Under the pieces are notes generated by a model. The model saw only the letters and a list, made by a program, of their open reading frames with translations. It searched no databases and was not told the DNA's origin. Of a stretch of 34,102 bases of DNA, positions 16,249-23,438 are shown one piece after another (within the stretch, counting starts at the first letter, position 1; each line of letters begins with the position of its first letter). The stretch comes from JBJXFK01 sp046155505 (GTDB lineage: Bacteria; Planctomycetota; Phycisphaerae; UBA1845; Fen-1342), in assembly GCA_046155505.1 (NCBI GenBank), contig JBJXFK010000010.1, positions 1 to 34,102 on the forward strand, written 5' to 3'. Position numbers and translations under genes: made by a program.

Positions 16249-16473
16249 ATGAACGACGACGCTCGATCCCCCGTCTCTCGACCCGCAGCGCCCGCCGAAG
16301 CCGCACCGCGCCCCTGGATCGGCGCACAGTTCGACTGCTGCGGCGTCTACACGCGCGTCTATCGACGCACGGATCAGTTGCGCTATGTGCTGCGCTGCCC
16401 GAGTTGCCTGCGGCAGACGACGATTCAGGTGGGCGAGGGCGGTTCAAGCGATCGCATCTTTCGCGTGGGGTGA
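16249..16473 (+). CDS. Small zinc-ribbon-like protein
   Basis: A 74-residue protein. After an Ala/Pro-rich start the sequence reads GAQFDCCGVYTRVYRR and YVLRCPSCLRQTTIQVGEGG. The CC and CPSC pairs are spaced as a likely zinc ribbon. I recall similar short proteins of unknown function in planctomycetes with an ECC-VYTRVYR core. The ATG at 16249 is the only one giving this compact product; the upstream extension of the frame is antisense to the M48 gene. No Shine-Dalgarno is evident. A role in nucleic-acid or protein binding is possible but not shown. Confidence 0.65.
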   Translation: MNDDARSPVSRPAAPAEAAPRPWIGAQFDCCGVYTRVYRRTDQLRYVLRCPSCLRQTTIQVGEGGSSDRIFRVG

Positions 16474-16630
16474 GCGGCCGGTGCAGCGGCGGCGCGCCTG
16501 CGCTCTATCCACTTCGTTGTGGAGCTGCCGCCCTCGGCTGCTTTTTCTTGCTATGGCGCACGGGGTATCGTTCGATCCAATCCGGCTATTCGCGCGCCGA
16601 AGGTCTTCGCGTCCGCCGAGTAACCTCACT

Positions 16631-16688
16631 CGCTCGCGCTCGGGGTTCGGATGCGAAGAGTTACCCCGCTCGCGCTCGGGGTTCGGAT
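16631..16688 (+). repeat. 22-bp direct repeat, two copies at 36-bp spacing
   Basis: The 22-base sequence starting CGCTCGCGCTCGGGGTTC and ending GGAT occurs at 16631-16652 and 16667-16688, with the spacer between them reading GCGAAGAGTTACCC. It fills much of the 230-base gap between the zinc-ribbon gene and nnrE, which run toward each other. GC-rich CTCGCGCTCGG-type units resemble interspersed intergenic repeats of planctomycetes. No function can be assigned. Confidence 0.6.
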
Positions 16689-16703
16689 CAGAAAACCGCG
16701 CCC

Positions 16704-17495
16704 TTACGACCGCGGCTCGGTTTGCAGCTCTCGACGTGAGCCATTCGACTCACCATTCGCGTGCTGATTATTTTCCATCGCCAGCGCAATCAGACTCGGC
16801 GGCGTGCCGATGCCCGCGACCGAGACGCGACCCAGCACGTTGGCCGCCGTCTCCTGCGCAAATCCAACCTTGGGCGCAACGAACGTAATCGTCTCATGTG
16901 CGGCAAAGCACGGCTCGCCGACGACGCCCGTATCCGCATCCAGCCCGCTCGGTATGTCCACCGCCACCCGCAGCGCCGACGCGCACCCGTTCGCCACTCG
17001 AATCAAATCGCCGAGCACGCCGCGCGGCGGGCCGGTCGATCCATTACCGAGCAGCGCATCGACAATGACCCCCGCGCCGCGAATCGCAGGCAACGCGGTC
17101 TCCAGACCGCCCGCGGTCGAAGCATCGATGATCGGTAGCTTCATGTGCTCGATCACCCGCAGATTCGTCGCCGCGTCGTCCTTTGACCGCGCCGCGGGAA
17201 TGCTGAGCACGACCCGCACGCTGCGGCCGGAGTTGTGCAGATGCCGGGCAATGACGAACCCGTCGCCGCCGTTGTTGCCGGGGCCGCAGAGGATCACGAT
17301 CTCGCCGGCCGCCCGATCGCGACGCGCCGTCCAGCCGAGGATCAGTTCGGTCGCGTTGCGCCCCGCATTTTCCATCAGCACGATTCCCGGCAAGCCAAGC
17401 CGCGCGATCGCCAGTACGTCGATCGATCGCACCTGCTTGCAGGTGAGCGGGCTGTGCAGGCTGTGTGGACTGAGCGGCACGTCGACAGCGACCAT
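16704..17495 (-). CDS. nnrE: NAD(P)H-hydrate epimerase (YjeF_N domain)
   Basis: A 263-residue epimerase that interconverts the R and S forms of damaged, hydrated NAD(P)H so that the dehydratase can repair them. Clear motifs: LMENAGRNATELIL, the nucleotide loop ILCGPGNNGGDGFVIARHL, IVDALLGNGSTGPPRG and VAVDIPSGLDADTG. The last 30 residues (ENNQHANGESNGSRRE) are a polar tail not usual for the family. Only the epimerase domain is present; no NnrD dehydratase is fused or adjacent. ATG 17495 has GGAG eight bases upstream; an in-frame ATG at 17537 is less likely. A terminator-like hairpin lies about 80 bases upstream in the reading direction, so expression may be attenuated. Confidence 0.9.
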   Translation of the reverse strand: MVAVDVPLSPHSLHSPLTCKQVRSIDVLAIARLGLPGIVLMENAGRNATELILGWTARRDRAAGEIVILCGPGNNGGDGFVIARHLHNSGRSVRVVLSIPAARSKDDAATNLRVIEHMKLPIIDASTAGGLETALPAIRGAGVIVDALLGNGSTGPPRGVLGDLIRVANGCASALRVAVDIPSGLDADTGVVGEPCFAAHETITFVAPKVGFAQETAANVLGRVSVAGIGTPPSLIALAMENNQHANGESNGSRRELQTEPRS

Positions 17496-17553
17496 CGCGG
17501 CGTCTCCGAGGTGTATCCAGCGCCCAAGCGCGAGCATCGTATCGACTGGCCCG

Positions 17554-17612
17554 AAAAAGCAAAGCAAAAATACGCCCCGGCCACACTGCTGGGGGAAACA
17601 GCGCGCCGGGGC
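17554..17612 (-). terminator. Rho-independent terminator-like hairpin in the nnrE leader
   Basis: On the minus strand GCCCCGGC (17612-17605) pairs perfectly with GCCGGGGC (17581-17574), with an inner GCTG/CAGC stem around a TTTCCCC loop, followed by GTATTTTTGCTTTGCTTTTT. This has the shape of an intrinsic terminator. It reads in the direction of nnrE and lies upstream of its start, so it would stop a leader or small RNA rather than the end of a known gene. Confidence 0.6.
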
Positions 17613-17807
17613 TTTGGGAGCTGACATTCGCGTTCGGGTGGGTACGCGTACGCGCAGCAACCCGTGAGGGCAACCTGGTAGAGACGAGGCAAATTCGTTA
17701 GAAGTCGAGCGGAAACAAAAAGACTGACCGGGAATAGACCCGCCGATGCCCCGGTTCGTTTGGTCGGATGTCCGGGAGACGCAGCCGATTTCGCCGCATG
17801 CCCGGAC
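17560..17807 (-). ncRNA. Candidate structured RNA or leader upstream of nnrE
   Basis: Four hairpins follow one another on the minus strand: TCCGGG/CCCGGA (17806-17801 with 17776-17771, plus an inner GCGGC/GCTGC stem); ACCGGG/CCCGGT (17755-17750 with 17732-17727); CGGGT/ACCCG (17664-17660 with 17639-17635); and a terminator hairpin. A TACAGT box at 17818-17813 could be the -10 of its promoter. The product would be about 245 bases, either a free small RNA or the leader of nnrE with attenuation. It does not match the cores I know for SRP RNA, tmRNA, RNase P RNA or the common riboswitches. The evidence is structural only. Confidence 0.33.
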
Positions 17808-17897
17808 GCACAACTGTAGGTCGCTCCCAAGTGTCACAACCGGCGATGGTTCGCATGACGACGAATGACGACCGATCGTCTGCGACCGGAATCGCGC

Positions 17898-17960
17898 GGG
17901 GAGCATCGGCCTCCGGCCGGTGCGAGTTGCGTTGGCACCGGGCGGAGGCCGATGCTCCCC
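17898..17960. repeat. Long hairpin, 25 pairs around one mismatch
   Basis: GGGGAGCATCGGCCTCCG (17898-17915) is the exact reverse complement of 17943-17960, and the stem continues after one mismatch with CCGGTGC (17917-17923) against GCACCGG (17935-17941), leaving an 11-base loop. It sits between divergent genes and is not followed by a T-run, so it is unlikely to be a terminator. It looks like one copy of an interspersed palindromic repeat. Confidence 0.65.
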
Positions 17961-18125
17961 CGGGCGTCGCGTGTTATCGAGATTCGCTTTTCTTAGCGTG
18001 CGTTCGCCTCGGGCGCTCGCTCGCGCCGCGCGGAACAATGCCTATTCGGGCGGGGTTGGCGGCGATAAAGTACGGCGTTCATCCGCTCGGCCAGTGGGGC
18101 CAGACGGAACGCAGAATTACAGGAG

Positions 18126-19235
18126 ATGAATGTGAAACGCGCACGTCTTGGAAAATCGGTTCTCGCGATCGCCACCGTGGCGATGCTCGCTGCGACGGCC
18201 TTCGGCCAGAGCGATGCCAAGAAGCTGAAGATCGGCGACAAAGCTCCGCCGCTGACCATCGAGAAGTGGGTCAAGGGCGAGCCGGTCAAGGAATTCGAAA
18301 AGGGCAAGGTCTACGTCATCGAGTTTTGGGCGACGTGGTGCGGCCCGTGCATCGCCGCCATGCCGCACAACACCGAAATCCAGAAGAAGTACAAGGACAA
18401 GGGCGTTCGCGTCATCGGCTTGACCAGCAAGGACGCACGCGGCAACTCGCTCGAGAAGGTCGAGAAAATGGTCGCCGACAAGGGCGATGAGAAGCTCGGC
18501 TATACGGTCGCCTGGGACACCGAGCGCAAGACCAACGAAGCGTACATGGCCGCTTCCGGACAGGGCGGCATTCCGTGTGCGTTCATCGTGAATCAGGAAG
18601 GCACGCTGGCGTGGATCGGCCACCCGATGGAGATGGACGAAACGCTCGAGCAGATCGTCGCCGGCAAGTACGACATGAAGGCCGCCGGCGATCAGGCAGC
18701 CAAGGAGCGCGAGGCCGAAGAAAAACAGAAGGCGGTGCGTGAAGTCGCGATGAAGTTCCAGGAGGCGATGCAGTCGGAGAAGTGGGACGAAGCGCTCAAG
18801 CTGGCCGACCAGCTCGAAGCCAAGGATCCCAGCATGGCTGACCGCATCGCGTCGGCCCGCTTCCGCATCCTGCTGACTGAAAAGAAGGACTATGACGCCG
18901 CGTACAAGGTCGGCGCCAAGTTGACCGACAAGGCGATCGCCGACAAAGACGCGGAGGCGCTCAACGGAGTCGCGTGGACGATCGTCGACCCCGAAGGCGG
19001 CGTCGAAAAGAAAGATCTCGAACTGGCGATGAAGGCCGCGACCAAGGCCGATGAATTCACCAAGAACGAGGACGGCGCGATCATCGATACGCTTGCTCGG
19101 GTGTACTTCCTGAAGGGCGACGTGAAGAAGGCGATCGAGCTGCAGCGCAAGGCGATCGAGAAGGCGACGGACAACATCAAGGCTGATCTCGAAAAGGCAC
19201 TGAAAGAATACGAGGCGAAGGCAGCCAAGCCGTAG
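18126..19235 (+). CDS. Secreted thioredoxin-like (TlpA/ResA-type) protein with TPR-like tail
   Basis: A protein of up to 369 residues. Residues 1-28 are a signal peptide (SVLAIATVAMLAATAFGQ). The thioredoxin domain follows, with the redox motif FWATWCGPC (Cys 72 and Cys 75) and the cis-proline segment GGIPCAFIVNQEG. After about residue 190 comes a charged coiled region (AAKEREAEEKQKAVREVAMKF) and TPR-like helices (DEALKLADQLEAKDP; IDTLARVYFLKGDVKKAIEL). It probably reduces disulfides or binds partners outside the cytoplasm. Start: AGGAG (18121-18125) touches ATG 18126, so initiation there would have no spacing; the GTG at 18132 in the same frame has an ideal six-base spacing and may be the true start (367 residues). 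A strong hairpin terminator follows the gene. Confidence 0.9.
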   Translation: MNVKRARLGKSVLAIATVAMLAATAFGQSDAKKLKIGDKAPPLTIEKWVKGEPVKEFEKGKVYVIEFWATWCGPCIAAMPHNTEIQKKYKDKGVRVIGLTSKDARGNSLEKVEKMVADKGDEKLGYTVAWDTERKTNEAYMAASGQGGIPCAFIVNQEGTLAWIGHPMEMDETLEQIVAGKYDMKAAGDQAAKEREAEEKQKAVREVAMKFQEAMQSEKWDEALKLADQLEAKDPSMADRIASARFRILLTEKKDYDAAYKVGAKLTDKAIADKDAEALNGVAWTIVDPEGGVEKKDLELAMKAATKADEFTKNEDGAIIDTLARVYFLKGDVKKAIELQRKAIEKATDNIKADLEKALKEYEAKAAKP

Positions 19236-19271
19236 AACGTGGCGGATAGACTGATCTGAGCCGAAATGAAA

Positions 19272-19316
19272 ACGCACGGGAACGGCACTTCGTCATGAAG
19301 TACGGTTCCCGTGCGT
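19272..19316. terminator. Bidirectional hairpin terminator between convergent genes
   Basis: ACGCACGGGAAC (19272-19283) pairs exactly with GTTCCCGTGCGT (19305-19316), and the stem continues with the near-match GCACTTC/GAAGTAC around a GTCAT loop. GGTTTTGG follows on the plus strand and GTTTTCATTTC on the minus strand. It separates the thioredoxin-like gene (plus) from pepA (minus) and can serve both. Confidence 0.75.
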
Positions 19317-19362
19317 GGTTTTGGGGTACACAGAGGCAGCGGTACGGTGGCGCGGCGACGGT

Positions 19363-19403
19363 GTTCCGTTGTCCCGTTGTCCCGTTGTTCCTTTGTTCCC
19401 TTG
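19363..19403. repeat. Imperfect 8-bp tandem repeat (GTTGTCCC type)
   Basis: The plus strand reads as repeated units of GTTGTCCC and GTTCCTTT; the minus strand is purine-rich (GGAACAAAGGAACAACGGG). About five imperfect units are present. It lies between two convergent genes. A similar purine-rich stretch is at 26928-26951, also between convergent genes. Confidence 0.55.
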
Positions 19404-19465
19404 ATTCCAAGGAAGAACCGCGGAGGGCCGCGGTGCTCCATTGCGATCGCTGTTCTCGACGCGAA

Positions 19466-20968
19466 TCAGCTCGTCGCGCGGTTCGCCAAATAGTCAATCA
19501 GCAGCCGCACACCCCAGCCGGTCGCGCCCTTGTCATCGTCAGTCGTCGCCGTGCCGGCGATGTCTAGGTGCGCCCACGGCACGCCCTTCTCGACGAACTG
19601 CTTTAGGAAAATGCCGCCAACAATCGGGTGCGCGTGTCGCTTGCCCGATGAGTTCTTCATGTCCGCGTCGCCGCCCTTGATCAGCGAAAAATACTCGTCC
19701 CACAGCGGCAGCCGCCAAACACGCTCATGCGTGCGGCGACCGCTCTCTTCCAGGTCGCCCGCGAGCGTGTCGTCCATGGTCATCAATCCTGCGCAATAGG
19801 TGCCCAGCGCGGTAACCACGCCGCCCGTCAGCGTCGCGAGATCGATCAACACGCTCGGCTTGCATTCTTTTTGCGCGTAAACAAGTGCATCGGCCAGCAC
19901 GAGCCGACCCTCGGCGTCGGTGTTGGTGACTTCGACCGTCTTGCCATTGGCCATCGTCAAGATGTCGCTCGGGCGATACGCCTCATCGCTCAGCGTGTTT
20001 TCCGCCGCCGCGAGGATGCCGGTGACGTTCACTTTCAGCTTGAGCGAAGCGAGCGCCCGCATGAGGCCGAGCACGACCATGCCGCCGCACTTGTCGAACT
20101 TCATCGCCTCCATCCCGGCCGCCGGCTTGATGCTGATGCCGCCGGTGTCAAAGGTGATGGTCTTCCCGACGATGACGTGATTGAGTTTCGAACTCGGCGC
20201 GCCCTTGTATTCGAGTCGAATCAGGCACGGCGGATGCTCGGACGCGGCACCGACGGCGAGCAGGCCGCCCATGCTCATCTTGCGCGCGGCCTTGGCGTCG
20301 ATCACGCCAAAGCCCAGCTTGTGCTGCTTGGCCAGCTTGCGGGCTTCATCGACGACGGTGGTCGGGTTGAGTACGTTCGGCGGGCGATGGGCGACCGCGC
20401 GAGAATAATTGACCGCTTCAGAAAGCAGCGTCGCCTTGCGCACATCCTCGGCCACGCGCGTGATGTTCTCGGCTTCGGCGGAGCGCAGGGCAATCTTCAC
20501 ACGATCGGGCGTCTTGGGCTCGGGCTTGCGGAACTCGTCGTAGCGGAACGCGCCCACCATCGAGCCGATGCACCATTCGGCGACGGCGTTGTCGAAATTC
20601 GCGCTGAGCAACGCGTCGATCCACAGCGCCGCCTGCTTGATCTTGTTGCGTTGCAGCCACGCCACGACGCTGGCCGCGGCCTTGCGCATCTTGGCCGCGT
20701 CGAGCTCCTTGTCATCGCCCAGCGAGACGATCACCACGCGGCGATAACCGCTCGATCGCGTCGTGTGCGCGAGCGCACCCACTTCGTCGGCCAGCGCGCC
20801 GACCTCGATCAGTTCGCCGACGGCGTCGTCGCAGACCGCATCGATCTTGGAAACGAGCTGCATCGCGGGCTTGGGTTTGCTGTTGAGCGGGACAATCAGA
20901 ACGTCGCCGCCCGTCTCTTTCTTGGAGCCGGCGACGAAATCGAACATCGTTCGAGACTTGCTGGGCAT
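19466..20968 (-). CDS. pepA: Leucyl aminopeptidase, M17 family
   Basis: A 500-residue cytosolic aminopeptidase that removes N-terminal residues using two metal ions. All expected active-site residues are present in the usual context: IVGKTITFDTGGISIKP (Lys 269, Asp 274, Lys 281), MKFDKCGG (Asp 292) and NTDAEGRLVLADAL (Asp 351, Glu 353, Arg 355). The sequence MKFDKCGG differs from the more common MKFDMGGAA but keeps the ligand. The N-terminal 170 residues are the variable macro-like domain. The length matches the family. ATG 20968 has an AGGTG ribosome site. It is a single gene, separated from the upstream PilZ genes by about 190 bases that include a hairpin, and it ends at the bidirectional terminator. 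Confidence 0.94.
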   Translation of the reverse strand: MPSKSRTMFDFVAGSKKETGGDVLIVPLNSKPKPAMQLVSKIDAVCDDAVGELIEVGALADEVGALAHTTRSSGYRRVVIVSLGDDKELDAAKMRKAAASVVAWLQRNKIKQAALWIDALLSANFDNAVAEWCIGSMVGAFRYDEFRKPEPKTPDRVKIALRSAEAENITRVAEDVRKATLLSEAVNYSRAVAHRPPNVLNPTTVVDEARKLAKQHKLGFGVIDAKAARKMSMGGLLAVGAASEHPPCLIRLEYKGAPSSKLNHVIVGKTITFDTGGISIKPAAGMEAMKFDKCGGMVVLGLMRALASLKLKVNVTGILAAAENTLSDEAYRPSDILTMANGKTVEVTNTDAEGRLVLADALVYAQKECKPSVLIDLATLTGGVVTALGTYCAGLMTMDDTLAGDLEESGRRTHERVWRLPLWDEYFSLIKGGDADMKNSSGKRHAHPIVGGIFLKQFVEKGVPWAHLDIAGTATTDDDKGATGWGVRLLIDYLANRATS

Positions 20969-21111
20969 GCTGCACCTTTCACGGGCCGATCGCGGGCGCA
21001 GATGTCATGCCTGCCGCCCGGCGAATCGCGAGTGGTGCAAAGTAACGCGCAATCGCGGCAGCGGAAAGGGCGGCGAGGAGAGGGACGAAGCGACAAGCGA
21101 CGCAGGGTGGG

Positions 21112-21128
21112 GCGGGCAGCATGCCCGC
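21112..21128 (-). repeat. GC-rich hairpin downstream of the PilZ operon
   Basis: GCGGGCA and TGCCCGC form a 7-bp stem around a three-base loop. It lies about 30 bases after the stop of the last PilZ gene and could slow or end transcription, but no T-run follows. The flanking GTGTGGCGCGGGCATGC context on the minus strand resembles an interspersed planctomycete repeat. Confidence 0.4.
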
Positions 21129-21160
21129 GCCACACATGCGCTCAGCCAACGCAACCACCA

Positions 21161-21976
21161 TCACTCGACATTGAAATTGTTCGCACCGGAACCCGAACCA
21201 GTCCGCATCTCCGGCGTAAACGCGATGCGATGAAACTTCTGCACGCAGCGTGCGAGACGCTGCAACACGTTGCGCCCGTCGAGCGTCAGCTCAAGCCCGA
21301 CAAACTGCACCGCGATGCACAGATTGCCCTGGTCATCATGCCGCGCGCCGCGGTAGTAGCCATTGATCATCAGCGGCGGTCGACCGTCCGGCAGATGCAG
21401 CTCCAGGCCGAGCGTCTGATCCATCTCCCAGTTCGGCGTCGCCACGTCCGCGACGCGAATCAGCGTGCCGCCGCAGGAAATGTCACTCGCGTCGCCCGCG
21501 AGCACGCCGAGCGGCGTTTGCTGCGCGAGGTTGCAGGCCGTCACGCCGCCCGCCCACAGGCTGGCCGGCATGCCCACGCCCGCCGGCACGGGCGTGCGAT
21601 AATACGCACGTCGTTGCAGCTCGGTCAGCGTCTCGGGCCAGCGATAGCGAACCGCCGCGATTTCCTCGCGACCCTCGGCGACAAATTTGCCGCGAGCCTC
21701 GAGCACCGACGCGAACATCACCTTGCGGCTCTTGTACCGAAAGCTGATGCCGACGTAGTGGCCGGGGCCGAGATTCACCGGCGGCGCGCTGCCGTGCGTC
21801 GGTTGAAAATCAAGCACGACGAAGCGGCGCTTCGGGTCGCGTTCGAGAAAGTGACTCTTGAACGTGATCCACTGATCGGCCAGACAGACCGAGATGACTG
21901 CCAGCGCGTGCTCGCGCACGGCGGCGTCGATCACGTCGCATGTATCGTCAACGGTGAGAATTTTCCGCGGTTTCAC
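21161..21976 (-). CDS. PilZ-domain protein, YcgR-like (third of three)
   Basis: A 271-residue protein with a likely GTG start at 21976: GGAGG stands seven bases upstream and the start overlaps the stop of the preceding gene (GTGA). The N-terminal half resembles the YcgR-type PilZN domain (YVGISFRYKSRKVMFASVLE). The PilZ half has both c-di-GMP-binding motifs: RxxxR as RAYYR (123-127) and D/NxSxxG as DISCGG (165-170), so it should bind the second messenger. The C-terminus ends with a Gly/Ser/Asn-rich tail. YcgR-type proteins brake flagella or adjust polymer synthesis on c-di-GMP binding. It is the last gene of a three-PilZ operon. Confidence 0.85.
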   Translation of the reverse strand: MKPRKILTVDDTCDVIDAAVREHALAVISVCLADQWITFKSHFLERDPKRRFVVLDFQPTHGSAPPVNLGPGHYVGISFRYKSRKVMFASVLEARGKFVAEGREEIAAVRYRWPETLTELQRRAYYRTPVPAGVGMPASLWAGGVTACNLAQQTPLGVLAGDASDISCGGTLIRVADVATPNWEMDQTLGLELHLPDGRPPLMINGYYRGARHDDQGNLCIAVQFVGLELTLDGRNVLQRLARCVQKFHRIAFTPEMRTGSGSGANNFNVE

Positions 21977-22704
21977 TGCATTTCCTCCGGGGAATTCGGG
22001 TCGGTCATGAGCTCGGCGAGAATCGCCTGCAACTGTCGCAACGATTGATCGACGCGCAGGTCGCCGGTGTCTCGAATGAACTGCGCGCCGACGCTCAAGA
22101 TGGTCTTGTCGGTGCTCAGCGATTTCGTGCAAACCACCGACGGCAACTTGTAGGACTCTTCAAAACCGGCTACTTCGAAGCTGACGCGTACCGTGTCGCC
22201 GACCATCACCGCGTCAGCGAGGCCCGCGCCGACGAACTGCGCCGCCAATCCTTCGGGGCCGATGTTCACCAGCAAGCCGACGGTCGCCGGCGATTGCTCG
22301 TCGGTCCACAGCCGCACCTGCGACGCGACGGTCGCGTTGGTGCGTTCAAAGCGTCGACGATTGGTGAGCTGCATGCTCTCGGGCACGGCGATGATCAGCT
22401 TGACCGGGTCGGTCTCCTCGATCACGTCGAGTACGCACGTCGAAAAGACGAACGCGTGGCCTTGCAGCATCGTCCGGATGTCGCAAAACGCCCCGATCAA
22501 TTGCAGCAGCGAGCCTTCGGGCCGTCCGTTGCGCTGGTCGAGATCGACCGTCAGCAGATTTCCCTCGCGCCGCCACAGCGTCCCGCGAATCGTCTGCCCG
22601 TCGTTCCACGCCGTCGGCTCGATGTCGAGCCGCGATCGGCCGCGAACCGCCTGTTCGAGGATGCGTGCGGCGTGTCGCGGTGTCAGGTCGATGGTTGTCA
22701 GCAT
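21973..22704 (-). CDS. PilZ-domain protein (second of three) with altered motif
   Basis: A 243-residue protein. An N-terminal YcgR-like half (GTLWRREGNLLTVDLD, FSTCVLDVIEETDPVKLIIAVP) precedes a PilZ half. The first ligand motif is intact (RRFER, 117-121), but the second reads NIGPEG (147-152), with glycine where the usual serine stands, so c-di-GMP binding may be weaker, changed or lost. The ATG lies inside the last codons of the previous gene (7-base overlap) with GGGGG upstream; the end overlaps the next gene by 4 bases. The tight coupling suggests the three proteins are made in fixed ratio, perhaps as parts of one assembly. Confidence 0.82.
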   Translation of the reverse strand: MLTTIDLTPRHAARILEQAVRGRSRLDIEPTAWNDGQTIRGTLWRREGNLLTVDLDQRNGRPEGSLLQLIGAFCDIRTMLQGHAFVFSTCVLDVIEETDPVKLIIAVPESMQLTNRRRFERTNATVASQVRLWTDEQSPATVGLLVNIGPEGLAAQFVGAGLADAVMVGDTVRVSFEVAGFEESYKLPSVVCTKSLSTDKTILSVGAQFIRDTGDLRVDQSLRQLQAILAELMTDPNSPEEMQ

Positions 22705-23438
22705 TGCGATACCCCCGTGGCGCTGTCCGTCGCGGCGCTCCGAGCGCAGCGCACGACATATCGGCTGAGCAATCCGTGGAGGCGCGTGAGATTCCTCTCA
22801 AACGCCTCGTGGTTGTCTCCGCCCTGAAACTCGAAACCGAATTTTGTGCGGTCGGCGGCGCATTGCCCGCGATGTGCGGCGCGGGCCACGAACGATGCGC
22901 TAGCGCCGCCGTCAGTCGGCGCTACCTCGATCCAATACAGATCGCCCACGACCAGCATTTCGCAATGCGCGTCCGCAACCGTCGCGCCCACGCCGGCGTC
23001 CGATAGATCGAACACTTCGGCGGTGAAGCTGCGACGACTGTCGGTGATCGACGTGAACTGCGCCAGAACCGTGTGTTGTTCGTCAATTTGAAAGCGGCGC
23101 GATTGTCGTCGCTCGCCGGGTTGCAGCATCAGCGGCACGCACAGTCGCAGCAATGTGCCGAGCGACTCATGTACGTGCCGCCCGCGCACGGACGAGAAGA
23201 ACGACCACACGGCGTTGCCGTGTGTGAATCGCCCCTCAACGGGCGTGTTGCTCGCGAGCGCTCCGCCGTGTGCGTCTCGCGGATAGAGAACGAACAACTC
23301 GGTCACACTGAGCGAGCAGAGTCGCGTCTGCCACGCGCAGCCGCCGCTGCGAAGTGCGAGCGTCAGCGGCACCGACGCGGCGCAGGCGTCCGCGAGTAGT
23401 GCGAGCTGATTTCGTTTGACGTGTGCAAGCCCGGTCAT
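22698..23438 (-). CDS. PilZ-domain protein (first of three)
   Basis: A 246-residue protein. The N-terminal half is hydrophobic-polar mixed (LSVTELFVLYPRDAHGG) and resembles a degenerate YcgR-type N-terminal domain. The PilZ half carries GERRQSRRF (RxxxR at 110-114) and DLSDAG (144-149), both motifs needed for c-di-GMP binding, followed by the usual strands (VGDLYWIEVAP; KFGFEFQG). The Cys-rich end (RYVVRCARSAAT) is unusual. GAGG seven bases before ATG 23438 supports the start. It begins the operon; the region upstream (23439-24049) holds repeats and no recognisable promoter. Confidence 0.8.
   Translation of the reverse strand: MTGLAHVKRNQLALLADACAASVPLTLALRSGGCAWQTRLCSLSVTELFVLYPRDAHGGALASNTPVEGRFTHGNAVWSFFSSVRGRHVHESLGTLLRLCVPLMLQPGERRQSRRFQIDEQHTVLAQFTSITDSRRSFTAEVFDLSDAGVGATVADAHCEMLVVGDLYWIEVAPTDGGASASFVARAAHRGQCAADRTKFGFEFQGGDNHEAFERNLTRLHGLLSRYVVRCARSAATDSATGVSQC

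Larger units (their letters stand above)
17496..18125. other. 630-bp divergent intergenic region with structured elements
   Basis: This stretch between nnrE (minus) and the thioredoxin-like gene (plus) has no convincing protein gene. It holds a candidate structured RNA ending in a terminator (17560-17807, minus strand) and a separate long perfect-type hairpin (17898-17960). The frame of nnrE stays open through it to 18038, but the translation is Arg/Pro/Cys-rich and interrupted by the hairpins, so it is not coding. Confidence 0.6.

Noticed and set aside
16631..16688. CRISPR-like direct repeat
   Set aside because: Only two copies with a 14-base spacer and no cas gene nearby; it is a short interspersed-type repeat.
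17560..17820. Known housekeeping RNA (SRP RNA, tmRNA, 6S RNA, RNase P RNA) in the nnrE leader region
   Set aside because: The conserved cores I know for these RNAs were looked for on both strands and not found; the region is kept only as an unnamed structured RNA candidate.
18117..19277. A 386-codon open frame on the minus strand
   Set aside because: It is antisense to the thioredoxin-like gene and is Leu/Arg/Asp-rich without any recognisable domain.
19727..22048. A 773-codon open frame on the plus strand
   Set aside because: It runs antisense to pepA and two PilZ genes, both of which have clear family motifs; the frame is open because of high GC and third-position bias.
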